Assembly (NCBI GenBank): GCA_905221605.1
Contig: CAJNDS010002413.1
Span: forward strand, 1 to 64,000
DNA length: 64,000 bases
Source: Symbiodinium natans
Taxonomy: Eukaryota > Sar > Dinophyceae > Suessiales > Symbiodiniaceae
Reading direction: 5' to 3'
Numbering within the stretch: the stretch's first letter is position 1; the number at the start of each line of letters is the position of its first letter. The notes under the pieces are model-generated. The model was not told the origin of the DNA and ran no database searches. It was given only the letters and a program-made list of their open reading frames with translations. A program made the translations under genes and the position numbers. Positions 19,961-31,540 of this stretch are shown here, piece after piece.

Positions 19961-20933
19961 CGGGGACTACGGGACCTCAGAGATATATGCCAAGAATCCC
20001 TACATGCACCCTGTGAACCCCAGGCCCTGAAAAGACCCAACCCCTCTGGGCGTAGGGGCCCCAGACCTTATAAACCCTGAGCCGCAGCTCTGTTAAGGAT
20101 GAAGTGTGCAAAACAACCCCCAAACCGAAGAAACCCTAGAACGAACACACACACACACACACCAAAGCCCCAGACCCAAACCCTAAATCCTACAAGCCCC
20201 TAACCCCGAAAGCCCCAAACCCTCTTGGGATCACGGCCATGATGAAGCAAGCAAACAAACATTGGTCCATGGAGCGGCAGGAGCCCCACCGGCTCGAGCC
20301 GAGCTGAAAACAAGTTGAGGGTTTAGAGGGTTTCGGGTTTAGGGTTTAGGGGTTAGGGTTTTTTTGGGGGGTGGGGGGGGTTGGGAGGGGTTGGGAGGGG
20401 TTGGGTTGGGTTGGGTTGGGTGGGTTGGGTTGAAGGTTTGGGGATCTTAGTAGGGCTTTTTGGGGTGTGGTGGTTTGGGTTTTGGGGATCAGGGCCTCGG
20501 CGCGAGAAGGGGCAAACAATTTCCTGGGTTTGGGATTAAAGGGATAGTTCAGGGGAGTATTCCGCACAAGGTGACTGTAAGCTGTACGAGGGCTTGACTC
20601 TGCCGCGGCGCACTCAAGAAACTGCCAACCCAGAGTCCCGAAACCCTAAACCCTAAACCCTAAACCCTAAACAAACCCGAGGCTGCCTCTTCATAGGACT
20701 CGACTTGTGCAACAGCAACCTACAAGGAAATAAGGGTTCGGGTTGAGGGTTGAGGGTTGAGGGTTGAGGGTTTTGGGTTTAGGGTTTCGGGTTTAGGGTT
20801 TAGGGTTGAGGGTTTAGGGTTGAGGGTTTAGGGTTTAGGATTGCCCGAAGCCCTAAAAATCGTGGGGGGGGGGGGGGGGGGTTCCAAAGCTGAAGGTTAC
20901 CTGAATACCAGGCAATCTCTAAGCCTTATATAA

Positions 20934-21022
20934 ACCCTAAACCCTAAACCCTAAACCCTAAACCCTAAATCCTAAACCCTAAACCCTAAACCCTAAACCC
21001 TAAACCCTAAACCCTAACCCTA
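20934..21022. repeat. CCCTAAA tract
   Basis: About 12 units with one CCCTAAAT variant, following a poly-G run (20863-20881) and a small unique island. Confidence 0.9.
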
Positions 21023-21499
21023 ACCTCTAAGGTCCCTTAGGGGTCACACATCTAGTCTCAGACCGCTTTTGATGCGGGCCGGCGAATTCGACATATCAAC
21101 CTACTCCTGAGCCCACACGACGCTAAACCCCGAGCCCTAATCTCCGAGCTCCCGACCCCAAAAGACAAAAACAAACACACACAAACAACCCTGATCCCTG
21201 AACCCTAAACTCTAAAACCCCCTAAACCCTGCAAACCCTCTGCCCTAAACTCTACAAACCCTCTGCCCTAAACCCTATAGACCCTAAACCCCTCTTGAGG
21301 CTTTACCCCGAGAGGGCGCCCGTGAAACTGCAGCCATCCGCTGTGTACAACCTCTCGTACGCGTTGGGAGTCCTGGTGTTCATCAGGGTCCAGTTCAGGG
21401 TCCAGGGTTCAGGGTTCAGGGGTTCAGGGGTTTAGGGTTCAGGGGTTCAGGGTTTAGGGTTTAGGGTTTAGGGCTAGGGTTTAGGGCTTAGGGCTTAGG

Positions 21500-21600
21500 G
21501 TTTCGGGCTTCGCGTAAGAGAGGGCTGGCTGCGACGCCGCAGCTCAGGCGACCAGGAGTCGGTCGCGCGCGAGCTCGCAGCCCTGGGACAGCTCTCAGCT
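21500..21600 (+). CDS. Possible plus-strand exon fragment
   Basis: A GC-rich island open as REGWLRRRSSGDQESVAREL, then AALGQLSAS. It is amphipathic-helix-like, between TTTAGGG tracts. No family assigned. Confidence 0.25.
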
Positions 21601-22017
21601 AGTAGGGTTTGGGGTTTAGGGTTTAGGGTTTAGGGTTTAGGGTTTAGGGCTTAGGGCTTAGGGCTTAGGGTTTAGGGTTTAGGGTTTAGGGTTTATAGGG
21701 ACAGCTCTCAGCCAGGGACTAAAGGAGGGACCCTTATAAGGGACCTTAATGGGGTTGAGGCATGCCAGAAGGGAACCACGTATTTTCTAGACATGCGTGC
21801 AACGAGATTCGGGAAGCAAGAAAGAATTCTAGACATGCGTGCAGTGAGACTATGTAAGGTAACTATGGGGGCTATATAAGGGGAATAAGATTAAGGATCC
21901 CCTTTGGGGTCCCTCTTTAAACCCCTTAATCTCAGCAAGCAAGTGCCCCCTAACCCTACCTGAAGGCTCCTAATAGTCATTGGGGGTTCGGGTAGACCCT
22001 GAACCGTAAACCCTAAG

Positions 22018-22097
22018 GCCCTAAACCCTAAACCCTAAACCCTAAACCCTAAACCCTAAACCCTAAACCCTAAACCCTAAACCCTAAACCCTAAACC
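22018..22097. repeat. CCCTAAA tract
   Basis: About 11 units, one of the long uniform tracts, followed by degenerate units. Confidence 0.9.
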
Positions 22098-22497
22098 CAC
22101 CACCCTAAACCTTATCCTGCACCAAAAAAAGGTACTACCTTCGGAGCCCTTCAGGTCAGCCCTAAGCAGGGCCTAGGAGGGGGGGCCCCAGAGAATCCTG
22201 GCAGTGCTTCCGCCCGACTTTGTGGGTAGAAAAATCGGGTTTAGGGTTTAGGGTTTAGGGTTTAGGGTTTAGGGTTTAGGGTTTAGGGTTTAGGGTTTAG
22301 GGGCATGGCTTAGGGTTTAGAGTTTTGGGCGTCCCGAAGCCCTACACCCCCTAACCCTAAAGCCCTTAAATTCCTAAAACCACAAAGCCCTGTGAGCCCT
22401 AATCAGCCCTAATCCCTTCAAACCCTACAACCCCAAGGCCCTAAAACCTATACCTGGCATCAAAGCACGCTGTTCCCTAAACCCTAAACCCCAAACC

Positions 22498-22590
22498 CTT
22501 TCAGTTGCTTGTCCAAGCGCTTCATGGAAACCGACCGTTGCTCGTGCAGCTTCGTGAAGGCATGCATCTCTTCACCGGTTGCGCAGGGCT
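22498..22590 (-). CDS. Possible coiled-coil exon
   Basis: After a GCCTCAG acceptor, the minus strand reads EEMHAFTKLHEQRSVSMKRL, then DKQLKG, which is charged and helical. It is flanked by telomeric-type DNA. Function unknown. Confidence 0.35.
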
Positions 22591-22944
22591 GAGGCAAGAG
22601 GCTTTAGAGGCTTTACAGGCCTGTAAGGCCTGTAAGGCCTGTAGACCCCAACTGCTTAAACCCTAAACCCTAAACCCTAAACCCTAAACCCTAAACCCTA
22701 AACCCTAAACCCTAAATCACCGGTTGCTTCTAAATTGACCTCGCAAGAAGGCCTGAGAGCCGCCTTACCAAAACCAAAACCCAACAAACCCTAAACCCCC
22801 TAAACATCCCCAAACCCCTAAAACGCCTACACCAGCTTCCGGTGGAGCCCGTCTTTGCCCGGCCACCACCAGAGGCGGTGAGGATGTGCCCATTGCCTGC
22901 TTATGGATAAATGTCATGTGCATGGAGGGAATGATTCTACTAGG

Positions 22945-23045
22945 TTGCCCAGTAGCCTCGGATGAAAAAGGGTGCCCTTTTTTTGGCTTAAGGGCTTTAT
23001 ATAGGGAACCTAAACCTACCCAAAAAGGGGAATAAGGGTACTACT
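22945..23045. mobile_element. MITE-like element, family D
   Basis: The arms TTGCCCAGTAGCCTCGGATG and ACTACTGGGCATCCGAG are inverted. The core carries GGGTGCCCTTTTTTT, TTAAGGGCTTTATATAGGG and AAAAAGGGGAATAAGGGTAC. This is the best-preserved copy with both arms. Confidence 0.65.
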
Positions 23046-23049
23046 GGGC

Positions 23050-23162
23050 ATCCGAGTATATGACCATAGGCTCCAGACTGGCATCTCGAGGTCGAGCCTG
23101 CTCGCTGGCCCGGTGGGCAGCCTCCCTTTCCATGCGGCGTTGGGCCGCCGATTTCATGGGTT
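23050..23162 (-). CDS. Possible helical exon
   Basis: The minus strand reads MKSAAQRRMEREAAHRASEQ, then ARPRDASLEPM. It is Ala/Arg/Glu-rich and likely helical, beginning next to a TTTAGGGG tract. It could be a first exon. No family assigned. Confidence 0.35.
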
Positions 23163-23464
23163 GAGGGGTTTAGGGGTTTAGGGGTTTAGGGGTTTAGGGG
23201 CAGCATTGCTAGCTACACATTGTCTCTGCTTCTCCCTGGATGCACCTGCCCCTTAAGGCCCTTGCCTGAAGTGCACATGGCCCATGCACGAGCCCTGAAG
23301 CCTAAAGCCCTAAAGCCCTAAAGCCCTCAAGCCCTAGACTCCGAAACCCTAAACCCTAGCCCTAAACCCTAAACACCGAGCCCTAAACCCTAAACACCTA
23401 GCCCTAAACCCTAAACACCTAGCCCTAAACCCTAAACACCTAGCCCTAAACCCTGAACCCTTCC

Positions 23465-23560
23465 GGGCCCCCGGGCCCTCCGCTGCCGCTTCGACAGGGA
23501 CTCGTCGGCCGAGGCGGAGCCCAGGACCAGAGGCGCGGAGGCCGAGACCATGGGCTCCTG
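23465..23560 (+). CDS. Possible exon fragment
   Basis: A GC-rich island open on the plus strand as RCRFDRDSSAEAEPRTRGAE, then AETMGSW. It runs into a TTTAGGG tract. Supported only by composition. Confidence 0.25.
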
Positions 23561-23561
23561 G

Positions 23562-24045
23562 GTTTAGGGTTTAGGGTTTAGGGTTTAGGGTTTAGGGTTT
23601 AGGGTTTAGGGTTTAGGGTTTAGGGTTTAGGGTTTAGGGTTTAGGGTTTAGGGTTGGGGTTTAGGGGGTTTAGGGAGTTTAGGGTTTAGGGTGTACATAG
23701 GGTTTAGGGTTTAGGGTTTAGGGTTGGGGTTTAGGGGGTTTAGGGAGTTTAGGGAGTTTAGGGTTTAGGGTGTACATAGGGTTTAGGGTTTAGGTTTAGG
23801 GTTTAGGGTTTAGGGTTTAGGGGGTTTAGGGGGTTTAGGGGGTTTAGGGAGTTTAGGGAGTTAGGGTTTAGGGTGTACATAGGGTTTAGGGAGTTTAGGG
23901 TTTAGGGTTGGGGTTTAGGGGGTTTAGGGAGTTTAAGGAGGTTAGGGTTTAGGGTGTACATAGGGTTTAGGGTTTAGGGTTGGGGTTTAGGGGGTTTAGG
24001 GGGTTTAGGGAGTTTAGGGAGTTTAGGGTGTACATAGGGTTTAGG
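23562..24045. repeat. Higher-order telomere-variant array
   Basis: Starts with about 13 pure TTTAGGG units. It continues as repeated blocks combining TTGGGGTTTAGGGGG, TTTAGGGAG and GTGTACATAGGG. The marker GTGTACATAGGG occurs five times (near 23690, 23771, 23872, 23955 and 24028), showing tandem duplication of composite units of about 75-100 bp. Confidence 0.9.
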
Positions 24046-24069
24046 GCTTGGGGTTGAGCCCAATCTTTA

Positions 24070-24174
24070 GCTTACTGTTGGTTAGTAGGGAATGAGGGAA
24101 TGAGGTACCCTATATAATCCCTTAGATGGGGGGATATAGGGTACCTCATTCCCTCATTCCCTACTAACCAACAG
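24070..24174. mobile_element. MITE-like element, family C (near-perfect hairpin)
   Basis: CTGTTGGTTAGTAGGGAATG and GAGGGAATGAGGTACCCTAT are repeated inverted as ATAGGGTACCTCATTCCCTC and ATTCCCTACTAACCAACAG. The arms are about 40 bp with a loop of about 20 bp. Copies lie at 56287-56392 and, diverged, at 14905-14990. Confidence 0.75.
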
Positions 24175-24275
24175 GAAGTTAGGGGATTCTTATGGGCTTT
24201 TCGGAGTCTTGAGCCCTAAACCCTAAACCCTAAGAGCCCTCAACCCTATACCGCAACTGGGTTGAGGGTTCTTTT

Positions 24276-24346
24276 GATGCGTCGTGTGGGCATAGCCCGG
24301 AATATCCAGTGCCTTGAGGAGTTCGACCCTGTCAACGCTTCGGAGT
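24276..24346 (+). CDS. Possible exon fragment
   Basis: The plus strand reads MRRVGIARNIQCLEEFDPVN, then ASEF, between telomeric stretches. No family assigned. Confidence 0.25.
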
Positions 24347-24984
24347 TCAGGGCTTAGGATTTAGGGTTTAGGGCAATAATGGGATCATTTGGATGATTGT
24401 AAGGACCATTCTGGGGACTTTCCTCACCCAAACCCTAGGGCATCACCAACCTCTCAACTGAGTTTGCAGTTCAAGCTGCTTTGTTGACAGCAAAAGCTGC
24501 GTGCTCCTTTTGGCCCCAAACCCTCGACTGCTGAGCCTCTTAGGGTTTAGGGTTTAGGGTTATACATATAGGGTTTAGGGTTTAGGGTTGCTTGAACCTT
24601 GTGGCGCTCACGGTGTCATTCGGATTGAGATACCCAAGCCCTAAGCCCTAAACCCCTAAGCCAAACCCCTAGACCCCAAAACCCCGAAAACCCCTAAACA
24701 AAAACCTTAAACCCCCAAAGCCCCTACTCAGCCCTACTCTCCTAAACCCCAAAACCCCCAAAATCCCCACACCCCCAAAACCCTCAACCCAAAACCCCTA
24801 AACTCCCCAAAACCCACAAAACCCCCAAACCCCCAGAGCCCTAAACCCTAGCCCTAAACCCTAAACCCCTGAATCCCCTCCAAGATGCCCTAAACCCTAA
24901 ACCCTAAACCCTAAACCCTACACCCTACACCCTACACCCTAAACCCTAAACCCTAAACCCTAAACCCTAACCCCTAAACCATCT

Positions 24985-25055
24985 CCTGAATCTCCCAGCA
25001 TTGGGTCAGCTCTCGGAGCGCTTGCAGCGCGACGTTCCTGTGCCACAATCCCCTA
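24985..25055 (-). CDS. Possible exon fragment
   Basis: The minus strand reads LWHRNVALQALRELTQCWEI, then QE. It is helical in character and flanked by telomeric tracts. Confidence 0.3.
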
Positions 25056-25144
25056 GGCCCTAGACCCAAGTAGGGTTTAGGGTTTAGGGTTTAGGGTTTC
25101 GGGTTTCGGGTTTAGGGTTTTATGGTTTGGGTTTTAGGAGGTTT

Positions 25145-25235
25145 GACTCAAGAGTAGCCTAGGAAGCAAACAGGTACCCTTTTTTGGGGGTCTAAAGGGC
25201 CGTGTATAAGGGATTCCAAACCACCAAAAAAAGAT
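25145..25235. mobile_element. MITE-like element, family D (one-armed)
   Basis: GAGTAGCCTAGGAAGCAAAC, then GGTACCCTTTTTTGGGGG, TCTAAAGGGCCGTGTATAAG and AAAAAAAGATACC. The right arm is replaced by a long CCCTAAA tract. Confidence 0.5.
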
Positions 25236-25984
25236 ACCCCTAAACCCTAAACCCTAAACCCTAAACCCTAAACCCTAAACCCTAAACCCTAAACCCTAAA
25301 CCCTAAACCGTACTCTGGGTCTTAGACCCTTCGCCCTTTCAGCCAGGGGAAAAGAACTTCAAGGCCTCGATTCATCCTTATGTAGGGTCTAGGGTTTAGG
25401 GTTAGGGTTTAGGGTTTAGGGTTTAGGGTTTAGGGTTTAGGGTTTAGAGTTTAGGGTTTAGGGCTTAGGGGTTAGGGTTTAGGGTTGAGGGTTGAGGGTT
25501 GAGGGTTTGATGTTAGGGTTGAGGGGCTTTAGATTTCAGGGTTTCGAGGTTTGGGGCAGTGGTCTTCGCAGCTCGCTTCCGGGTTCCATGTTAATTTTGG
25601 GGAGTAAACCCTATACCCTAAACCCTAAACCCTGTGTGCTTGGTCTGCGCTTTGGGGTTTAGGAGCGTAGGGTCCTGTCGCGGCACATACCTGCAGCTGC
25701 CACCTGGTAGAGTATCCGCAATGGTATCAGCTCTGACTGAACCCTAAACCCTAAACCCTAAACCTTAAACCCTAAAACACAAAACTTGGGCCCTTAGACG
25801 GGGGACCCTCTTGCATCTCCCAAAGAACAAGAACCAGTGTTATCGAAACCCTTGGTGTCGGAAACTCCTCAACAGACCTACGAATGCCGCTGAACGCCCT
25901 AAACCCTAAACCCTAAACCCTAAAAGCCCTAAAGCCGTAAACCCAAAACCCTAAACCCTACATACCCTAAACCCTAAGCCCTAA

Positions 25985-26062
25985 ACCCTACATACCCTTG
26001 GCCTCAGCGGGCCAGGCTTCTCGGCAGCGTTCTGCAGCGACGCCACCTGGGCCGTGGCGGAG
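25985..26062 (-). CDS. Possible exon fragment
   Basis: The minus strand reads LKISATAQVASLQNAAEKPG. It is Ala-rich and helical. Unknown. Confidence 0.3.
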
Positions 26063-26229
26063 ATTTTGAGGGGTTTCAGGCGTGCCAGGGGGTAGGGTTT
26101 AGGGGGTTGTTTAGGGTTGTTTAGGGTTGTTTAGGGTTGTTTAGGGTTTAGGGTTAGGGTTCAGGGTTCAGGGTTCAGGGTTAAGGGTTAAGGGTGTGGG
26201 GTTTGGGGTTTAGGGTTTGGGGTTTCGGG

Positions 26230-28450
26230 TTTAGGGTAAACTCCACCCTGGGCTTCAACGACGTGAAAAAATCATGTCTTTGTTCAGGGGGCTGAAAAAG
26301 CATGTTTTTTTCAGGCTTAATTTCTTCGAAAAAAGTGAAGACAAGGAAGTCAATTCGCTATCAGGACTGATGAAAACTAGAAGCAGGAACGCACAACACC
26401 GACATGAGCTGATGTGAACGATGCTTCTTGCTGTGTAAGAGGCTCTGTGCTTTTCTGTGGCTCTGAAGGCCCAACAAAAAGCACGCTTAGATGGGGTTGT
26501 GGTCCAACTTGGCCTCGTGGGACACCCCTCTCAGGACACCTAGCTAAATTAGCCTTGGGTTGTTGCGGCTGTGACTTGGTGTTTCCCCCCCCCCCACCGG
26601 TCAACAGGCAGGCCGGGGGGGGGGGGGGGGCAGGTCGGCCAATGAATTGGCGCAAGTGCCGATTTGCATGGTTGGAAAGGTGGCTAGAAGTTTGCACACC
26701 TTAATTAGCTACCCCTTCTCCTGAATTGCAGTAGCCTCATGATGCGAGGTTGATATGAAGCAGCAATGCCCAACAAGAGTTCTTAAGCCGTTACCTGGCA
26801 GCTTCTCGCAGACAGGATGCGGAAGTAGCTAGCATATCCTGCGACCTTGTTTTCATGCACAAGAAAGTGATGCCCTGTGTCCATGTCGATCGACCTGGCG
26901 ATTCCGGCTGGTGGATAGCTTGAATGTCACAGCCTCAACTGCGCAGTATACCGATTTCACCCAATGTAAGTACTCAGCTCAATCGCAGCATGGGCTGCGT
27001 ATTTTAGCACATTGGTCAGCATGTTACGCCTCCCTTTGACTAGGTCTAAGCCGCGTGGCCCAACTGGATGCGGGTGGCCAACATGCTCTTAGCTGTCAGG
27101 GCCTTGCCGGTGCAAACCTTTGGCCTTTCTAGTTGGGAATAGTATGCTAAGTTCGACGGTAGTCGTGGGTTGTTGTGCTCTGTTTCCTGTGTTTGTTGAG
27201 GTCCGGCGTTCCAATGAAGCGAGCCTTTTCTGCGCGCGCGGGTCCTGGCATGCCATTTTTAGCCAGCAGTCTTGCGAAGGTAACTCTATTGTCAGCTTGT
27301 GAAAGGGGTTGTGTGTTTCTCGCACCAATCTAAGTTGCTGCGGGCTTCTACACGGAGCCTACAGACAAGGAGCAGGAAATTCAAGGCACCTGGCCGTCGC
27401 ACTCTGCCCTGGGAGCCCTGTGTACTTTGCACGCGCAGGTACATGTTGCCTTGGTTCAAGGGTCTCAGTTTGTGGCAATGTGGACAGGCGCCAGGGGCCT
27501 CATGCAGAACTAAATCGTTTCGACGGGTTGCACTTGTCCAAGTCTACCGCTATTTTGAAATGTTGTCCAAGTACTGCAGGACCACATGGGCCCTGACCCT
27601 GAAAAACCCAAGAAAGTGAATTGTGTCCTCCTTGCATGGCTCTGGGGATGGTTTCCCTGGAAAAGCTGGCCAATGATCTGGGCAAACGATGTCGAAAGCA
27701 TGTGCTGGCGCATTTGGAGGCAAGATCTCCATGATTGATTTGTTAAGCCACGAAGTTAGGAAGCAAGCCTTGATGTCTCCACAGTAGCTAGCTTGTTTCC
27801 CAGGAGTTTTACAAATCAGTTCTCCGAGATGCGGACCCCGATTTCGTGAAAACGCGCAAGAAGCAGCTTGCTCAGAAATTGAAAGTCAAAGAATGGAGAG
27901 AGCCTCGGCTATATACACTTCATCATCCCACTGCGCCACCCTTCACGCAATATACATATGCAGATTAAGAAACGCGCCCACTCAGACCGTGAAATTCACC
28001 TTGCTTGATCTGGAGCGCCATACCTGTGGAGAGAATGAGGCCAGGTCAGCGAGCAGCATATTTACTTGCAAAGTAGTTTTTCATTTCCTACCGTTAACGG
28101 CTTATTCAACCAACTTGCAGGTGGAGAACGAGACGAACTTCAACTTCCTGATAGCTTATCTAGCCAACTTTGCGCACATGCTTCCGCGGCATTCTGAACT
28201 ACATGTGACTCGGCCGGCACCTATACTGGCCATCAGGAATCAGAACTTCAAAAACGGTGGCTTGCAACTTTGCAGTCCAGCTGCTCCACGTAGGTGACCC
28301 TGGCAGCTGCCAGCCAGACTTACAATCTCAATGAGGGTTTCACAAGCAGCTTCCAGCACGTGGTAGCCCCGGCTAATTGAATGCAAGATCACATGTGACC
28401 TTCACATGTGTGAACTTCAATTGATAATGGTTGTTGGGGTTGGGATTGGG
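26230..28450. other. Transition into gene-bearing block; no gene recognised
   Basis: Telomeric tracts stop near 26235. The following 2.2 kb is mixed-composition DNA with overlapping short open frames on both strands, for example at 26414-26704, 27299-27619 and 27893-28297. None resembles a family I know. C-runs and G-runs occur at 26586-26633. It probably contains introns and untranslated sequence. Confidence 0.5.
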
Positions 28451-28456
28451 GGGGCC

Positions 28457-28582
28457 CTGTCGTAGTTTTTGTTCTCCACTGTCGAAACTGCATGGCAGGA
28501 GTGGGCCAGGGTGGAGGCTGGCCTGCACAGGGCCCTGAGCTCCTACGTGATGGAGCGGTTTGGGAGAACGCGCTCAGCGAGG
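28457..28582 (+). CDS. Probable exon of plus-strand gene
   Basis: Open as WQEWARVEAGLHRALSSYVM followed by ERFGRTRSA, which is protein-like and helical. It lies upstream of the acidic-protein exons on the same strand. Boundaries not fixed. Family not recognised. Confidence 0.35.
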
Positions 28583-28658
28583 CCTTACACACATGAACTG
28601 TTAATTCCAATCGTGCCCTTGCCTTTGGGAAACCCCCGCAACCTCTTTGACTTGCAGG

Positions 28659-28723
28659 ACGCAGTCCCGAAAGATGGAAACGTTGAAGGCGCTGGTCACC
28701 AAGCAACTGGAGGCAAGAAAGTA
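28659..28723 (+). CDS. Probable short exon
   Basis: After a TTGACTTGCAG acceptor, the frame reads TQSRKMETLKALVTKQLEAR, a charged helix. It ends near a TAG that may belong to the next intron. Unknown function. Confidence 0.3.
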
Positions 28724-29242
28724 GTTTACGTAGCCGCAGGACATTTAGGAATACGCAGTTCAAGTTCACGCTAGTAAGAAGTGTCAGCTGGGAGCTTATT
28801 CTGGTTTGCAACAGATTCATCATCGTTGCGACACAGGATCATGATATGCTCACTCTTGGCGGCAAGAAGAAGAAGAAGCAGAAGGCCATATCTAACATAA
28901 TGCTATGAGTGCCCAGGTGGCTGAACTTCATGGCGTTTTGGCTCGTTTGCTTTATCTGCCTGCCCTGCAAACAATTAGTTTTTGTTTGGTCCAACATTGC
29001 AACGGTTTGTTTTATTGCACACAGTGTTCAGTGTGACATGTCATGAGGGCTTGCAGTGTCCTTTGAGCAGCATCTCTGCAAGCTATGGGCTAATTCCCTT
29101 AAAAAAGCCTATTAAAGTCATCAAGTGGAAGCTTTGAACTAGCTAGATCATGGCCATTCCCAATTCCTTCTCCCTGTGAGAAAAGGACGTTTAAGAGCTC
29201 TTGACAAGGAAGTTTGCACTTATGTTGCTGGCATCCCCCCAG

Positions 29243-29708
29243 GCCCCCCTCTCCCCCAATTGTCTGGGAGGCCCAACCTGCGCTGGTGGACCCAGCCGAG
29301 ATGGAGACTCAGATCGAGGGCGCCGTGCCCAGCGAACCAGAAGAGGGGCCCCAGGATGAAGACTCAGACACATGTGTTACAGACAAGAATGGGGAAGTCA
29401 TCCCTTCGGATGGTCACCATGGTGATCTGCGTGGCATGGAGATGACAGCTGCGGCTCATGAGGAGACAGGTGGGTGCGAAGAGCGACCAGAAGAGGAAGA
29501 CCCAACGGATGATGAAGTGTTGTCAGTATCGCCCGCTAAGACGGCCAAGCTAGGTGGTGTTGGTGGTGATAGTGATGATGAGTCGATGCCTGAGGAAAGT
29601 CAGCAGGAGGGTGATGAAATGAAGCCTGAGGAAAGTGACCAGGAGGGTGATGAAACGAAGTCGAAGCCTCAGGAAAGTGAGCCTGAGCCCGACGATACAG
29701 CAACACAG
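29243..29708 (+). CDS. Acidic protein, exon 1 of 2 recognised
   Basis: Follows a CATCCCCCCAG acceptor; an in-frame ATG is at 29301. It encodes a strongly acidic region with DEDSDTC, EERPEEEDPTDDE and repeated PEESxQEGDE units (about residues 95-130). The exon ends ACACAG|GTAGGG in phase 0. Splicing to 29866 keeps the frame. Without splicing, the frame stops at 29766. Probably nuclear or low-complexity. Not a named family. Confidence 0.5.
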
Positions 29709-29865
29709 GTAGGGGCCCTGGCTAAGCAGATTGACCATGTACTTGATGATTTTGGTATCAAGTTCTAGTCTGATAGTCATGTTTCCTGAAGCTGAAACAC
29801 GCATGCTCCTCTCAGCAGCCTTCTTTGTAAGCAGAATACCTAAAAAGAACCTTGCGTGCAGCCAG

Positions 29866-29991
29866 GACAGGAAGCCCCTCACCGAGTTGCCAGAGATCCC
29901 AGAGACCCTGCAAGAGCAGTCCAAGGCCAACCTGTGTCGACTGGGAGCTTTCAACAAGAAAGCCGAAGACTTGTTGGAGGCTGTGTTGTAA
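29866..29991 (+). CDS. Acidic protein, C-terminal exon
   Basis: Begins after TGCAGCCAG in phase 0, matching the donor at 29709 (intron of 157 nt). It reads DRKPLTELPEIPETLQEQSK, continues with LCRLGAFNKKAEDLLEAVL and stops at TAA 29989-29991. The matching phase and protein-like sequence support the join. Confidence 0.5.
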   Translation, partial: DRKPLTELPEIPETLQEQSKANLCRLGAFNKKAEDLLEAVL

Positions 29992-30148
29992 ATTGCTGTC
30001 ATGACTGCGCGCGTATTGAGCAGCTGTGTTGGCAGTGCTGCTGTTTGGGCCTAACCTCTTTTCACTTGATAAGAGATGATGATGATGTTTGATGTTGTTT
30101 TGGTTTGTGTTTCCTGCGCCCCAAACTGTTTCGAAGCCACAGGCGCAG

Positions 30149-30469
30149 GATTTGATTTCCGCTGCAGCAAAGCCTGAACCTGAGAATGAAGACTCAGACA
30201 AAGAAGCGGCCAATGATGCAGAAGATGAGGAGAAAGCGGGTGAAAAGAAGGGGGCGCCAAAGGCGAAGGGCAAGGCGAAAGGAAAGGCAAAGGGGAAGGC
30301 AAAGGGAAAGGCAAAGGCAAAGGCAAAGGCAACGACAAAGCAGAAGCCAGAAGAAAAGCAGGCAAGCGCTACACAGGTGTCGGCGCAGACAACTGGGGGC
30401 CCAACAGAAGCCACCGAGGCTCCAGAAGCCAAAGAAAGCAACGAGCGCAAAGAGGCTCGTAGTTGCTAA
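30149..30469 (+). CDS. Lys/Ala/Gly-repeat protein exon
   Basis: Starts near ACAGGCGCAG. An acidic segment (PEPENEDSDKEAANDAEDEE) is followed by KGKAKGKAKG repeats coded by 12-bp tandem units (about 30262-30340), and ends in a Glu/Thr-rich tail with a stop at 30467. Such Lys-Ala-Gly tracts occur in DNA- or RNA-binding tails. It may be a further exon of the 29.2-kb gene or a separate one. Confidence 0.45.
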   Translation, partial: DLISAAAKPEPENEDSDKEAANDAEDEEKAGEKKGAPKAKGKAKGKAKGKAKGKAKAKAKATTKQKPEEKQASATQVSAQTTGGPTEATEAPEAKESNERKEARSC

Positions 30470-31540
30470 GCAGCCGGCCTTTGACTTTTGGAGAGACAGG
30501 TTTTCCACATGTTTCTTTTTTCTTGGCTGTTGACGTGGTGTCTTTCTACTGGTCATGGAAGCGCAGGAGGATGAGGCCACGGAGCCGCCGAGGAAAAAGC
30601 AGGCTCCGAATCCACCTGGACCCGTCAGCAAGGAGGACGCCTCTTTGTTTACATAAAAGTGTATATGTATACACCTTGTTCAAGTCAGCTAAGAAGTGGC
30701 GCTGTGGCCACCGTTTACAAGCAGAAAAACCTAACTCCCCTTAATAACTCTTCTAACTTCTTCACCTGCCTGATGCAAGTGAGGTTTGACAAGCAAAAGT
30801 ACTGATCCCCCAGTGATGTGAACTGTCAATCCGTGTTGCCCTGAAGCAAATTAGAAATAATGTTCTTGCCTGCTGGCTGCTCGGTGCCCAACTGCCATCC
30901 TTGGTGATGAGGGTTGTCTCAGGTCTTTCAGTTGGCCTTGCGCCTGTGTGAGGGAAGTTAATGTCACTTTAGTGGTAGAAGATTTAGGGCGCACATCCAG
31001 GCTTTTCAAGGCTGAAAGGGTTTAGGGTTTAGGGCATTTAAATTTTAGGGTTAAGGGTTGCGGGTCGCAGGGCATATAGAAGATGACAGATACAGCGGGG
31101 ACGAAAAACCAATCTTCTACCTGATGAAAACAGTTTCTAAGACACACACTTGCGAATGACCAGTGGCTACCCTGCTGTTTCTGGCCTGAGCCATTTACTC
31201 GCGAGTAGTCAGATCTTGCTTTCTTGTCCTGACCCTGAAAAGTTCTAGTCTGCAAGTGTGTATCAGTTGTAGAGTATGTACTCTCTCGATCTCCATAATT
31301 AAATAAGATATATATATATATATATATGTTTATTTGTTTATATTTCTTGAGAGAGTACATATTCTACAAACGACTCACACTGCTAGAAAACAATGCTGCA
31401 GAGTAGGGCCTTCTACCGCAGGAGCTTGGAAGAGAGATGGTTTTGCGACTGGCCGCGAAAGGGGAGAATCATGGCTTCTTCCTGCCCAAGGGAGTAGATG
31501 TGCAGAAATGCAGGCTACTTGTTCTTGACTCATCCTGGAA

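Larger units (their letters stand above)
1..26230. repeat. Left interstitial telomere-like repeat mosaic
   Basis: Dozens of short tracts of the 7-bp unit CCCTAAA, or its complement TTTAGGG, alternate in both orientations with islands of about 50-150 bp of non-repetitive DNA. Tracts range from 2-3 units to about 13 and include variants (CCCTACA, CCCTGAA, CCCCTAAA). The orientation changes repeatedly, so this is interstitial telomeric sequence and not a chromosome end. Stretches of this region without a separate entry hold only such tracts, degenerate tracts, or short unique DNA in which I recognise nothing. Confidence 0.9.

Noticed and set aside
18614-20080. Series of overlapping 109-codon ORFs as a tandem gene family
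   Set aside because: They are the same 181-bp satellite unit read in rotating frames; each overlaps its neighbour and there is no splice or start context.
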